Shown here piece by piece: positions 1 to 10,229 of a stretch of DNA of 64,000 nucleotides. Source of the DNA: Takakia lepidozioides (taxonomy: Eukaryota > Streptophyta > Takakiopsida > Takakiales > Takakiaceae); assembly GCA_030704615.1 (NCBI GenBank), contig CM060733.1, forward strand, positions 22,504,001 to 22,568,000, written 5' to 3'. The stretch's first letter is position 1. Every line of letters starts with the position of its first letter. The translations under genes were made by a program, and so were the position numbers. Below the pieces are notes generated by a model. That model made no database searches, was not told the origin of the DNA, and worked only from the letters and a program-made list of their open reading frames with translations.

Positions 1-928
1 TTTACTCACCCATCCCTTCGCTATCCGAGGTGGAAACTCCAAGATAGAAGAGTTGGATATCTCTAAGCACTCAGCCCGCTCAGAACAATCAGTCATGACG
101 TGCAGCTAGTGAATCATGGTTGTGCTTCCTATTTGTATTTATTCTTGCCTTCATGTTAGCAATTTACCTTACTGTGTATACTGAAGCATCAGATTGCTTC
201 AGTATCTACCAAGTTCCATTCACTCATCCTTTCATTCCACAGCTTCACTCATGTCTCTCTACATAGTGTGATTGTATCGAATAAGTATCAGATTATGATT
301 TATCGGGTATCAGGCCAATGCCATGGTGACTCTAATCTGCCCTACAGTATCACTACAGCTTTGCATGTAACAAGCATCTACTATTCATCTTTCCTCCTTC
401 ACCGTGCTCTCCATCCTTGCTCCCGTTCTTGCTCTCCGCCTGATCTCCTCTCATGCATGACCAAGAAGCGCTCCCCGTGAAGTGATCCCCTTCCCGTTGC
501 CACTCTCCTAATCTACCCGCAAGCTGTTCGAATGGGTATTTTGAAGTTATCATGTAAATCATTGCAGATGTCGTTCCCTCACAGTCGTTCCCTGTCAATG
601 ATAATTGTTCCCCATGTACTGTGACAGGCTATGTCAAGTTGTGCCGAGCTGTGACTGGCTGTGTTGGGCTGTGACTGGTTGTACAAAGCTGTGGCGGGCT
701 GTGTCGGGCTGTGACTGGCTGTGTAAAGCTGTGCGAAGCTATGTCGGGCTGTGTGAAGTTGTGGCGGGCTGTGGCGGGCTGTGCAAAGCTGTGACTGGCT
801 GTGTGGAGCTGTGTCGGGCTGTCTGCTGCTGCCACCCCTAAGGCTCCTGTTGGTCTCAGTCTGCGCAAAAATTAAGGGTACCCCACAGAACCCGTAAAAG
901 CGTCTAAGTCCCAAGCAGCCCTCTAACA
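1..928 (-). mobile_element. Probable 3' LTR of a minus-strand Ty3-type retroelement (outer end not seen)
   Basis: On the minus strand the retroelement reading frame ends at 967. It is followed by a purine-rich stretch at 945-931 (GAGAGGGGGAGGGGT) typical of a polypurine tract, then by TGTTAGAG starting at 928, a plausible LTR start. From there down to about base 1 there is no convincing coding sequence. The stretch holds the GGCTGTG tandem repeat at 610-838. The outer LTR end cannot be fixed because the partner LTR is not in the window. The assignment rests on the order reading frame, polypurine tract, TG start. Confidence 0.45.
610..838. repeat. GGCTGTG-type tandem repeat
   Basis: Irregular tandem array built from units of about 11-12 bp resembling GGCTGTGACT / GGCTGTGTCG on the plus strand. 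Its reverse complement is the CACAGCC array at 4316-4560, and a third array lies at 63860-64000. The array creates spurious open frames on both strands. All three arrays sit beside the same retroelement family, so this is probably a part of its LTR or leader. Confidence 0.8.
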
Positions 929-966
929 TTACCCCTCCCCCTCTCAAAAATCCGTGTCCTCACGGT

Positions 967-3000
967 TTACTGTTTGGGATCAGCAAACCTTTGTGAGCGA
1001 GCACCCTTCTGTCGGTGAGAGTCGCGTGAAGGACTCCGTGTGCGAGCCCGAGTCCTGTCACTGGCGGATGGAGATGATTGAGCACTACCTGGAAATGTCT
1101 GACCCTCCTTTGGCTGATAACGAGGTAATCTCTCAGGCATAGGAGATCCCCGTCGTTTCTTCTCTGCCATCTGAAGTGCATAGTCCTCTGCCATGTCAAA
1201 AGAGTCCTCTGAAGAAACAGTAGTATCAGAATCCTCGTCCCCCCTTAGGTGTTTTAACGGCCGAACTTTAAGTGGAATCTTGTGTGGCATACAATGTGGT
1301 CCCACCATGTCTGGAAGTTTAAACTGTATAACTTGCTGTAAGCGCTTGCAAGAAAAATTAGTGAACACCCTGAATTCCTTATCCGTATAGGTGAGAGGTG
1401 TGCCAATGACTTTGGAACAGTGTAAGTATTTCCAGGCTTCATGTCCCTTAAAGAAAATATCCTCAGGGCCGAATTTCTGTGTTGTCAAATTGTTCCAAGC
1501 CGAATGAAACCATGAACGAAGTTGGGAATCCTTCTGCATCATAACTTTTACATCATATAGGTACATATGAGGTGGCACTGAAGGTAAGACCCAATGATCC
1601 CCACTGGAATAACTCAGAAATCGGGATTGCATCCTCTGCTACTCAATGTGATAACGTGCCAGAAAACAAGCAGCATAGTATAATCCACAGCCCATGACAA
1701 TACTAGATACCTCCTTGGTCTTGGTATAAATGTACCCATGTACAACCTAGAAGGAAATTAATTCCTTCAGCATGGTACCTGCTTCAGACCAGTACCTCGC
1801 AAAGTGATGATCCTCAATGGGTCAATTGTTCGGAAGAACCTTAGTCCGAGTTGCCACTGGCAACCAAATGCGCATGATCTGGTAGTAATGTGCCAACGAC
1901 TGCGGAAGACTAAATTCCTTCCAAGCCAAATCCAGCACAATGGGAATTTGGTTGAAGGACATAATCATAGCCCAACTGTACTCCCATGCAGCAGGAGTCC
2001 TAGGTGGGTTAAAAGCAGCATCCCCCCATACCTCAGGCTGTGGTGTGGCTGTAGTAACAACAGGGTCAGCTACCTGCACAGCCGCTTGCTGTGGTATTGG
2101 TACCACTGGCCCTTCTACCACTGACATCTCCTGCACCCCCTGCGAAGAAGATTGAAAAATTAGAGTCCTGGCATGTAAATAAGTAGCCATTAGCTGCTCC
2201 TCAAGAACAAAGACTCTCTTGTCAATATTTGAACTCAGGTCATCCACTTGAGTCTGCAGGCCTTCCACGTCCTCCTGTAGCTCCGCTATCCTACTATAGA
2301 CATTGTCTATAGTAATTGTGGCAATGTTCTGCACCTGCAATCCGAGCTCATTCATCTCGCCCTGGGTGAGTTTCCGTGGTGCTTTGCCTTCTACCGGCCC
2401 TTGTACTAACCAGACCTGCATAAGGTGGTTATCCATCAAGTCGTGTGTGGCACCCCTGAGAGTCTGCTCCTTCGTGAGTCTGTACACATCTAACTGCTGC
2501 TGTAAAGCCTCCATGCGCTTTGCATGAGGTTCAACCAGACCCGCATAGGCAACAGCCAGATTATTGGCTTCCTTCCAAGCCTTGTTAGCCACAAAGAGTT
2601 TATTTCTATTGACCATGACTGTTTGTTGCAACTCCAGGATGTACCTCTCCTGGTCAGCCTCAACCTGTCTGTATTGTTTGAAAGTATTCTCATTGCGACA
2701 AATTGTATTCTTCATATCAACAATGAGTTTTGCTTGCTCTATTATCTCAGCTTTTGCCCTCATACATCTCTCCCCTTGTCTGTTAACTTCTAATGCAGTT
2801 TGCTCAAGAGTAGTTGTGAGTGTAGCACATTGTATGGTCTTCTTCTCATGTACTGCCTCCAACTCTATATGTAGTACATTCACTTCTTGCAACTTGCCCT
2901 CATGCTTCACCTGCAATTGGTATAACTGTTGCTTATGTGCTTCATGCAAGTGGTCTTGCTCGAGGCCTGCTTCAATCAAATGTCCCTTGGCCAACTGCAA
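967..3000 (-). pseudogene. Retroelement coiled-coil gag-like protein, C-terminal part, broken
   Basis: Two minus-strand frames, 3000-1822 and 1632-967, are homologous to the middle and end of the long protein encoded at 62498-59951. The first carries a long helical, glutamine-rich coiled coil and the shared sequence TPAAWEYSWAMI. The second starts at the shared FLSYSSGDHWVLP and runs to an acidic and arginine/serine-rich tail. This copy preserves the true C-terminus, which is lost by frameshift in the 59951 copy. Sequence between the two frames is disrupted by stops. The upstream (N-terminal) side is cut off abruptly at 3000, where the DNA joins a plus-strand integrase. I do not recognise a Pfam family with certainty; a retroelement gag role is inferred from context. 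Confidence 0.6.
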
Positions 3001-3058
3001 GGTAGGGGGCAAAATGTATGGTAGGGGGAAAAATACTATGGTAGGGGGCAAAATGTAT
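3000..3058. repeat. Breakpoint marked by three copies of GGTAGGGGGMAAAATR
   Basis: GGTAGGGGGCAAAATG occurs at about 3001 and 3042, with a variant GGTAGGGGGAAAAATA between them. The left side is minus-strand coiled-coil sequence; the right side is plus-strand integrase sequence. In the related copy near 61620-61650 the coiled-coil sequence continues without this motif, so 3000 is a rearrangement junction of opposite-facing retroelement pieces or an assembly join. Confidence 0.6.
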
Positions 3059-4561
3059 AAGCTAGGACCTGATGGAGTATTTAAACGATGCTTGTACCAC
3101 CATGAAATAAATAAAGTTTTGGAGGAAGTTCATAAAGGAGTGGCTGGAGGTCATTTTGGAAAAGAGACTACCAGTAGAAAGATACTACTTGCAGGTTACT
3201 GGTGGTCTAATTTGTTCAAGGATGTACACAAGTATTGTCAGAGTTGTGATGAGTGTCAGAGGCTAGGACCATTGCAGAGATCTGGGAAGATGGATTTGCA
3301 TCCTACGATGCCTACTGAACCATTTCAGAAATGGGGACTAGACTTTGTTGGACCAATTAACCCACCAGCCAAGAATACACAGAACAAGTATATAATCACA
3401 GCCACTGATTATACTACAAAGTGGGTGGAAGCTAAAGCTCTGAGGGACAACACAGCTAAGTCCACAACAAGGTTCCTGTATGAGAACATACTTACACGAT
3501 TTGGCTGTCCCCTAGAATTTATCAGTGACCAGGGAAGTCACTTCATTAATGAGACCATAGAATTATTAACTAAAGAGTTCATGATTGTGCATAGGAAGAG
3601 TACAACATATTACCCACAGGGTAATGGGCAGGCAGAGGCTACCAATAAAATACTATGTACTATCTTGGCTAAGATAGTCAATGCAAACAGAACAGATTGG
3701 GATACAAAGCTGCTAACAGCTTTGTGGTCATACAAGACTTCATATAAAGTCACCACTAAGTATACACCATTCCAATTAGTTTATGGTATGGAAGCTTTAC
3801 TTCCAGTGGAATTCTTGTTACCTACCATGAGAACTGAATGGGGAAGGAGAATGGAATTGGAAGATTCAATTAAGGTCAGGAAACATGAATTATACCATGT
3901 GGAAGAAGTACGTGCTGATGCAGCTGATAACATGACCAGAATTCAGATGAAGATGAAAGATCAGTTTGATGAAGGTAAATTAAAGACTTTTAAGACGGGA
4001 GATTTGGTACTGTGGTTACAGAAGAAGGGGAAGATTAAAGCTTCTAAGCTTAAATCACCATGGAAAGGACCTTATGTCATACAGAAGATGTATGATAATA
4101 ACACCGCCATGTTACAAACCATTAACAAAGAAATGCTGGGGAGAGTCAATGCCAATAAGTTGAAGGGATACAGTGGTATCCATGATAAACCATTGCAACA
4201 CGATTTGCATGTTGAAACGCAAAAACAGTCACGGGCTGCGCCAGTGATACCAACAGAGTATGGAGCACTTGTCGCTAAGCCGAGCGTGTATGACCAGGGT
4301 GGGAAGTATAGGTGTTCGCATAGCTATCACAGCCCATCACTGTGCCACACAGCCTATCACAGCCCATCACAGTGTGACACAGTCTATCACAGCCCATCAC
4401 AGCGTGACACAGCCTATCACAGCCCATCACAGCGTGACACAACCTATCACAGCCCAACACAGCGTCACACAGCCTATCACAGCCCATCACAATGTCACAC
4501 AGCCTATCACAGCCCACCACAGTGCCACACAGCCTGTCACAGCCCAACACAGCCCATGTAG
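3046..4561 (+). CDS. Ty3/gypsy-type integrase (3' part of pol)
   Basis: The open frame encodes a complete integrase region. An HHCC zinc finger comes first ([11 protein letters not shown], then CQSCDEC). It is followed by the catalytic core with the first Asp in WGLDFVGP, the second Asp in FISDQGSHF and the catalytic Glu in [10 protein letters not shown], and by a C-terminal GPY/F-like module (WKGPYVIQK). No chromodomain or PHD finger follows. Protease, reverse transcriptase and RNase H are absent upstream because the frame starts at the 3000 breakpoint; upstream codons in the same frame are unrelated. After about 4200 the frame runs on into a purine-rich tract (about 4297-4311) and the CACAGCC repeats, which are probably LTR rather than protein. 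The triad is intact, so the enzyme could be functional if expressed, but this is only a fragment of a pol gene. Confidence 0.88.
4316..4560. repeat. CACAGCCYATCACAGCCC tandem repeat, probably in an LTR
   Basis: About ten imperfect units of roughly 20-25 bp with alternating CACAGCC and CATCACAG. The array lies between the integrase frame and the start of a second gag frame at 4583. It is followed by GGTTACACA and then the same GTGACAGGTGGACGC leader that precedes the gag frame at 63833. A candidate LTR would run from TGTTCGC at 4312 to CA at 4569, giving the order integrase, LTR, leader, gag expected of tandem or recombined elements. Confidence 0.7.
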
Positions 4562-4582
4562 GTTACACAGTCCATTAGGTCA

Positions 4583-4805
4583 GTGACAGGTGGACGCGAA
4601 TTAACGTCAGAAAAGTGGCCATCAAATGAAGAAGAAGTTTGGAAGTCAAACTTGGAGAATATGCCTCGCGGAGAGGGGAAGTCGGGGGCATGTCTAGAAA
4701 AGGACACGTGGCCACTAAGGCGAAGCACACCGCACTGCATTGATTGCAAGAGTGGGTCTCATCATGCAAGAGGACAAATCGGGCCGTCAAAGTACCTACC
4801 CGGTA
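4583..4805 (+). pseudogene. Retroelement gag-like ORF, N-terminal fragment
   Basis: The first roughly 74 codons match the start of the 444-codon frame at 63833-62499 on the minus strand. Shared blocks are MTGGR, KWP, DTW, CK, RGQ and PSKYL in the same order. The frame is cut at 4806 by the GAGCATGAGC-ended element, so this is an insertion-interrupted copy. I did not find the rest of the frame on the other side of that element. Confidence 0.7.
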
Positions 4806-5028
4806 CAGGGGGGCTGTTATTTCATGAGCGGCATGAGCATGAGCGGAAAAAAAAAAGCATGAGCAGACCATTGTGAGTCCACGGAAATAGGGTTAGGAGG
4901 CACGGAAATAGGGTCATGTGAAGTTGGAGTGTGGCACCAGTGGACTTGAAATGCAACATTTTATTGCAAATTTTGTGGCAAGCCACGTCTATACAAGTGT
5001 GTTCTAACTGTCATAGCCGGAATGGGCA

Positions 5029-7372
5029 CTACTCTCCTACACCCTCCGAGGGACTTGCCCCACCTTCTTCCTCATCCCCCTCATCCCCCTCATCCTCCGA
5101 GCTCTGTGATGCATCAATTCCACTATGCCTCTCAAAAATCCCGTCCTCTCCTTGGGGGACTGTCCACCTCACCTCCTGGGAATCTTCTGCGTCTTCTCCC
5201 CCACTTTCCTCAGCAGAATCCAAGACAAATCTACGAGCCCGACGGGCTCTAATAGCTGCTGCCTCCTCCCTCATCTTCATTTTCTTGAGGCTTGCCTCGT
5301 CTAAAATCTGCTGTACACGACTAGGTTCGGAACACCTCCTAATGGACACCGAAGCAAGCCGGGCAGCATAAGTAGGAAGGATGTACTCCCTTTCTGGACT
5401 AGGCATGAAATCCCCCCTGGCAAAAAAAGGCACGTTCCTCCTGCCCATGAACTCCGGTGTAGACGTCCCTCCGGCAGTACTTGGCATCCTACAGTAAGAA
5501 CAAATCCACTTCAAGAATGTCAATACCAGCACAACCAGAAAGGGTTTTCAATGAAATAAGAGAGCGGAGGGAGGTGCCTCACGAAATCTGGAGGCAACTT
5601 ACAATGCCACCACTCACTCGTAAACCGGGGGCTCCTCGGCCTCGATCCCAACTTCCTCCCCCTGCTCCTTCTCGGATTTTTCCTCATCCTCCGAGGATGC
5701 CTCTTCCTCTTTCGGCAGACGTTCAGCCGCTGCAAGTTCCGAGTTGTGGAGGGCAGTATCTGGCTCGAAGGCGAACACATGCCTGTCGGACAACGTCCCT
5801 GCCCACATTGAAGCACCTGAGGAACAAAGCGGGCGGTTAATAGCTTGCGGCATGCAATTGCAATCGGGCCAGGGGACAAACTGAGCACGTGAAGGCTTAC
5901 TCGTGCCGCATGTGAGGTCCAGAATCCGCCCTTGGACATCCGAGCACGTCTCCATGAGGGTTTGGATGAAAGCAGGGCTCCGGGTCCGGCTGTACCGCCA
6001 CGGTTTGCCTGTCTTTGTGTCCGTCGGCATACTGGAGTGGGGCACATAGTTGTAGAGGACATCGTAGGTTACAGGGTCCACAGCGGCATCAACAAGACGA
6101 CCGTCGTTGCGGAATTTGAACGTAGACCCTCTCTTCACAAAGCAATATGCCTCAAACACCAATGTCTGCACATCCAACAAAGAAGGGATCAACTCCAAGG
6201 TCTACTTAACATACACCACAATATGAAGTGAATGCAATAGATTGATAACTTACACTTTGGCCCTCTGTTCGCAACCCCTGGGTACTGATGCAAAACCATT
6301 TTCTGAGGAGGACCGGGGTGACACTTTTCGGTGTCCACCTTGCCACCGCATTCTCTGTGGTCTTCCCTCTCGTGGCAAGGACAACCACACATCCACCGTC
6401 ATCCAGAAGCATCCCCGCCAGCCCAAACCCGGCTTTCCAGTAGTCCTCAGTAAACCTGTTCCAGGTGGTACACCATCCAGGCCCTCCAGCAGCTCCCCAT
6501 CTGGAATGTCGAGGAGAATCATGTCGCAAGCTCTCTCCACCTCAACCCCCCCTCGAGTGCTCTTGCAATCCGTGCTCACAGCCGTGAAGAATTCCATCAT
6601 GGCTTCAAAACCAGGGGTGTCTTTAGGCTCTGTACCGCCAGCCCTCTTCTTGGCTTTCCCCTTCTGCTCCGCCAGAGACTTGCTGTGTGCCACCTTCTTC
6701 ACCCTGGCAGCGAGAGCATCAAGGAAGCTCTCATTGACGCATTGGATGATGGTTGGAGGTTCTAGCTTTGGCCTGTGCGTAAACGTCACCGCCGAATACC
6801 GCCGTGTAGGCTCGCCCTCAAATGCCAACTTCTTGGCAGAGCCAGTCCCACTCCGAACTGACTTGGGAACCCGGACGACCGGTGACTGGGTAGGAGCAAC
6901 AACAGTCGCAGGACCTTGAACAAAGTCGTCGTCCGAGTCACTCTCTTGGGTCCCCTCCTGCGCCTCCTCCGATGCCCCGATGGTTTTCTGTTTTTTGGGT
7001 GTTACTGCACTCACCTATTTCCTTTTCCTGTGGCCTTTACTCTTCTCATGCAATTTCTCCTGAATTCTTGCCTGAGCAAGCTCTGCCGCTTTCCTGGAGT
7101 TCGCAAGCGCTTTTGCCTCTTTTGCACCCAACGGAGGCAGCGGAGCCCGGTTTCGTCGGAATTCAGCATCCAGCTTCAATTGAAACTCGGATGGGTCGAG
7201 CGAGCCGGGCGGAAGGTCCACATACCAAGGGCAATCACGCAAATGTTCCAGATGCCATTTCTTCACAATATCGTCAGTGTACATGGAGTCAGCCCCAGGG
7301 TTCCTCCATGCCAGGAAGAACGGTGGCTCGAAAGACAGATGACCTTTCTCCAAAAGGGAGAACTTGCAGTAC
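5029..7372 (-). pseudogene. Four-exon gene for a beta-class (permuted) amino-methyltransferase-like protein
   Basis: Predicted exons on the minus strand are 7372-6254, 6201-5901, 5816-5618 and 5488-5029. All introns are GT-AG and phases match at each join. Exon 1 ends with a motif IV-like stretch, DMILLDIPDG, then (after a frameshift near 6480) FTEDYWKAGFGLAGMLLDDG. Exons 2 and 3 join to give ILDLTCGTSASMW and DRHVFAFEPD, the classic S-adenosylmethionine motif I. The order IV then I is that of beta-class N4-cytosine/N6-adenine methyltransferases. The last exon is acidic. The canonical DPPY tetrad reads DIPD, and there is an in-frame TAG at 7017-7015 besides the frameshift, so this copy is probably inactive. 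The exon 1 acceptor (7373-7380) is in phase with a donor at 46081 in a ParB-related fragment, suggesting that exon 1 is not the true first exon. Confidence 0.66.
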
Positions 7373-7447
7373 CTGCATTCATGAAAAACACAATGAGGTC
7401 CCTGAAATGCATATTCGGTACCATTTTCCCAGGTTGGGGTGGATGTG

Positions 7448-7715
7448 AGTGGGCCTAGAAATGGAAAAATGGCGCCGAATTTCGGTTTTCGGTGACTGCC
7501 ACCCTAGGGACTTAGCCATCTTGGGAGCCCTGAATTGGAAATTCGGCGCCATTTTTCCCGGTTTGGCCCGAAGATGGCTAAGTCCCAGAACCGCAATAGG
7601 GCCTAGAACTGGAAAAATGGCGCCGAATTTCCAGTTCAGGCCCAGCCACCCTAGGGACTTAGCCCGAAAATGGCTACGTCCCTGAACGGCAATAGGGCCT
7701 AGAACTGGAAAATGG
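7448..7715. repeat. GGCGCC-centred palindrome array (element intron)
   Basis: Repeated units carry AAATTCGGCGCC or its complement next to CCTAGAACTGG, GGCTAAGTCCC and CCAGCCACCCTAGGGACT. The array is closely similar to the one at 45640-46015. It lies just upstream of exon 1 of the methyltransferase-like gene, so it is probably intronic. Short open frames across it are artefacts of the repeat. Confidence 0.85.
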
Positions 7716-8371
7716 GTAATGCGGCAAAGATATGTCGTCAGTAACAAGTCCGCTCATGGTTTTTTAGATCCGCTCATGGAAATGAGTGACCGTGCAACGA
7801 GAAATCCAGTATACCACGGCAAAAGGACGTCGCATACGGGCCTGTATAGAGTATTCCGCGGTTTTACATGCCTTAACATTGGAATGAAGCTGACCCTTTT
7901 GCCGCGATTGAACCAATAGAGTCTGCACCAATAGAGTCTGTAGTGCTTCACAATTCTGTCATCTTCGGGTATTCGGCGGGAAAGGTTTGCGACTCAACTG
8001 GGAAATGCGGTGCCGGATTAGGGTTCGCGCGTGCAAAATTTCTGGGCGGTTTGGTGTTGGCGAAGGCCGCATCTACCAGTACCTACGACGTTACTTGGAA
8101 ATGCGGCGCAACATTTCCTTGCTGGGGGTCGAATGAGGAAAGCAAAGTTTGGGAAAGCAGAAAAACAGGAACCCTCGAGCACACAAAAATACATGCACGT
8201 GGAAACACAAGTGAATGACATAGTATTATCTTAGTTCGAGCAAAACAGGTTACTGGTAGGCAAGACATAAGTTGGACCTTTCTGTGGCCAGAGTCAGAGC
8301 TACTTGCAGCAGTACAGTTCTACTATCCGAAAAGGATGGGCGTACCATTGTGTTGGGACCGTAAGCCAAGC
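7716..8371. other. Intergenic stretch with two isolated palindrome relatives
   Basis: No convincing gene. The GCTCATG word of the element ends recurs at 7753 and 7772. Degenerate relatives of the palindrome (GGGAAATGCGGTGCCGGAT near 8000 and GGAAATGCGGCGCAACATTT near 8097) are present. Confidence 0.5.
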
Positions 8372-9448
8372 TCAGTGGTCCCCTGGATCCATATTCAGAA
8401 GAGTGTGCACCTCTTGGGGGCTCAACCCTGGTGCATGTATGAAGTGATGAATTGTGGAATTACACCGGAGTCTCTTTAGGTACACGTAGTACAGATGCTT
8501 GCAAGGGCAGTATGATGCCCCCTTGTTCGCCATGATCTGGAAGTCGGTGCAATTGCAGGTGGGTAATTCTGAAATGGTGATGGTGTACACCTCATTGCAA
8601 ACAGCTGAGCCTGCCGTGGCCATCTGATACACACGCCCGAAGCCTGGTGGGGGCACTTCTGTCGAGCTCTGGATTGTACAGTTCATCCGAAGTGCATTCC
8701 CCATCCTTGTCTCGTTCACTTTTGAGGGAGGTCGCCGTCTCTTCGGTTTCCCCCAACGGTGTGTAGGATGCTTAGAGCTGTTGTGTCCCATTGTTCTTGC
8801 TCTCACAGGGGTCGGTGGTGGAGGCTATGGAAGCAGAAATGGTTGTCTGGGGACGTCAGTGCGCTGCACCATCCGAAATCCTGCGGCGGTAAGGGCGTCG
8901 GCCTCAATCTGACTCAGATCGCAGCCTGGTTCCACCGGCCACACCAGGGGAGCTCTGGCATTGTTTGTATGCCGTACTTGGGCTTTCCATATACGCAAGT
9001 CATAATGTCGTGCCTGCAGAACCAGAACTGGGTGGTTGTCGCCTTCGCAAACTTTGCATGGACAAATCTTCCTGTAAAAGTAGGAGCAGGGACAACCCCA
9101 TCTGGATTCCTGCTTTGGTCTGGCTCCGGGGCTCAATTTCACCTCCTCTTTTATGATGTCGTGTGCTTCCTGCATAGCCTCATGCATGTTGCCTCTCGCC
9201 AAGGGGTGGCAGTGGACCCCAACGTGTATGCAAGCTCTAGTCAAGTCCGTGAGCAAATGGATTACGTAATATTGCTTGGCTCTGCACATGGACATGCATG
9301 TCGGTGGTTCTTTGCAATGTGCGCACTTGAAAGTACCCGCAGGAGCTTGGCTGGAGACAATGAATGGATGATGTGTTGTGCCAGTCCAATCCGTCTCGTT
9401 TCTCCGCCCTCCTTTGGAGAGAAAGTGGAAGCAGGCGGGATTGATCAT
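8372..9448 (-). pseudogene. SWIM zinc-finger protein, copy C, frameshifted
   Basis: The upstream frame (9448-8825) has a Cys/His-rich N-terminal part (TFKCAHCKEPPTC, then RACIHVGVHCHPL) reminiscent of the region that precedes the catalytic domain in MULE-type transposases. In a second frame around 9010-9090 it holds the family module PAPTFTG ... FWFCRHD. The downstream frame (8806-8372) has a clear SWIM finger, CNCTDF then CPCKHLYYVYLK. The same module order occurs in copies at 38387-40029 and 40757-41953. At least one frameshift separates the pieces. SWIM fingers occur in MULE transposases and in ZSWIM proteins; which applies here is not resolved. Confidence 0.7.
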
Positions 9449-9454
9449 ACTCTC

Positions 9455-9925
9455 CAGAATGGAAATGCAGTACCATATTTCCGTTCTGACTGAAATTCGT
9501 CAACCACCGGAACTGAAATGCGGCACCGCATTTCCGTCCGAGTCGCACCTTCCGACATTCCAGAACGGAAATGCGGCGCCGTATTCCATTTTGTATCTGT
9601 GGCATGGAGCTGTGGGACGGAAATGCGGCACCGCATTTCCGTCCGAGTCGCACATTCCGACATTCCAGAACGGAAATGCGGCGCCGCATTTTCCGCATTT
9701 CCCTTTTGTATCTCAGGCATGGAGCTGTGGGACGGAAATGCGGCACCGCATTTCCGTTCAACAACTAAGGTATGTGAAGGTGGAACGGAAATGCGGTGCT
9801 GCATTTTCGTCCAACAAATACGATATGTGTAGCTTCGGGATGGTACTTAACGGAAATGCGGCACCGCATTTGCATTTTCACTCTAACTCATCAGACGCTG
9901 GGACGGAAATGCCATGATATGTGAA
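9455..9925. repeat. Palindrome array, GGAAATGCGGCRCCGCATTTCC type
   Basis: Around eight near-perfect palindromes whose half-site is GGAAATGCGG and whose centre is GGCACC or GGCGCC. They are spaced irregularly with conserved flanks such as GACATTCCAGAA and GGCATGGAGCTGTGGGAC. This is the G/C variant at the position that is T/A in the 7448 array and C/G in the 56985 array. Confidence 0.9.
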
Positions 9926-10229
9926 CACGTGGACTAACGGAATTGCGGCACATGTCTGCATTCTATCTGACTGAAGTGGCAGGAGGCGGCGCGGCCTGAC
10001 CGTTGGTTTATGATGTTTCTTTTTCAGACGGCAGGCGTACCCTTGACGATTCGAATTTCGTAATGACGCATAGTCCATGAGGAGACACTTTCGTTCAAGC
10101 CTTTCGACCCCAAGTGATGCATCACCGCCGTTTCATCTTCTTTTGTCGTGTCTACTCAGTCATCCCTCTCGCGCCCTTTCCATCTGCACTCTTCGCCCCT
10201 TTTCCCTGTCTCTGTTCTTCTTATGCTCG
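9926..10229. other. No gene recognised
   Basis: GC-rich start, then a pyrimidine-rich stretch (10120-10220) that could be an upstream region for the plus-strand ORFs that follow. No repeat or domain was recognised. Confidence 0.4.

Noticed and set aside
4293-4550. Cys-rich protein of CDRLCG repeats on the minus strand
   Set aside because: It is the CACAGCC tandem repeat translated; the same occurs at 610-838.
7015-7017. In-frame TAG in the methyltransferase-like gene as programmed readthrough
   Set aside because: Could equally be a nonsense mutation or part of a GTGAGT donor; a second disabling frameshift in the same exon favours decay.
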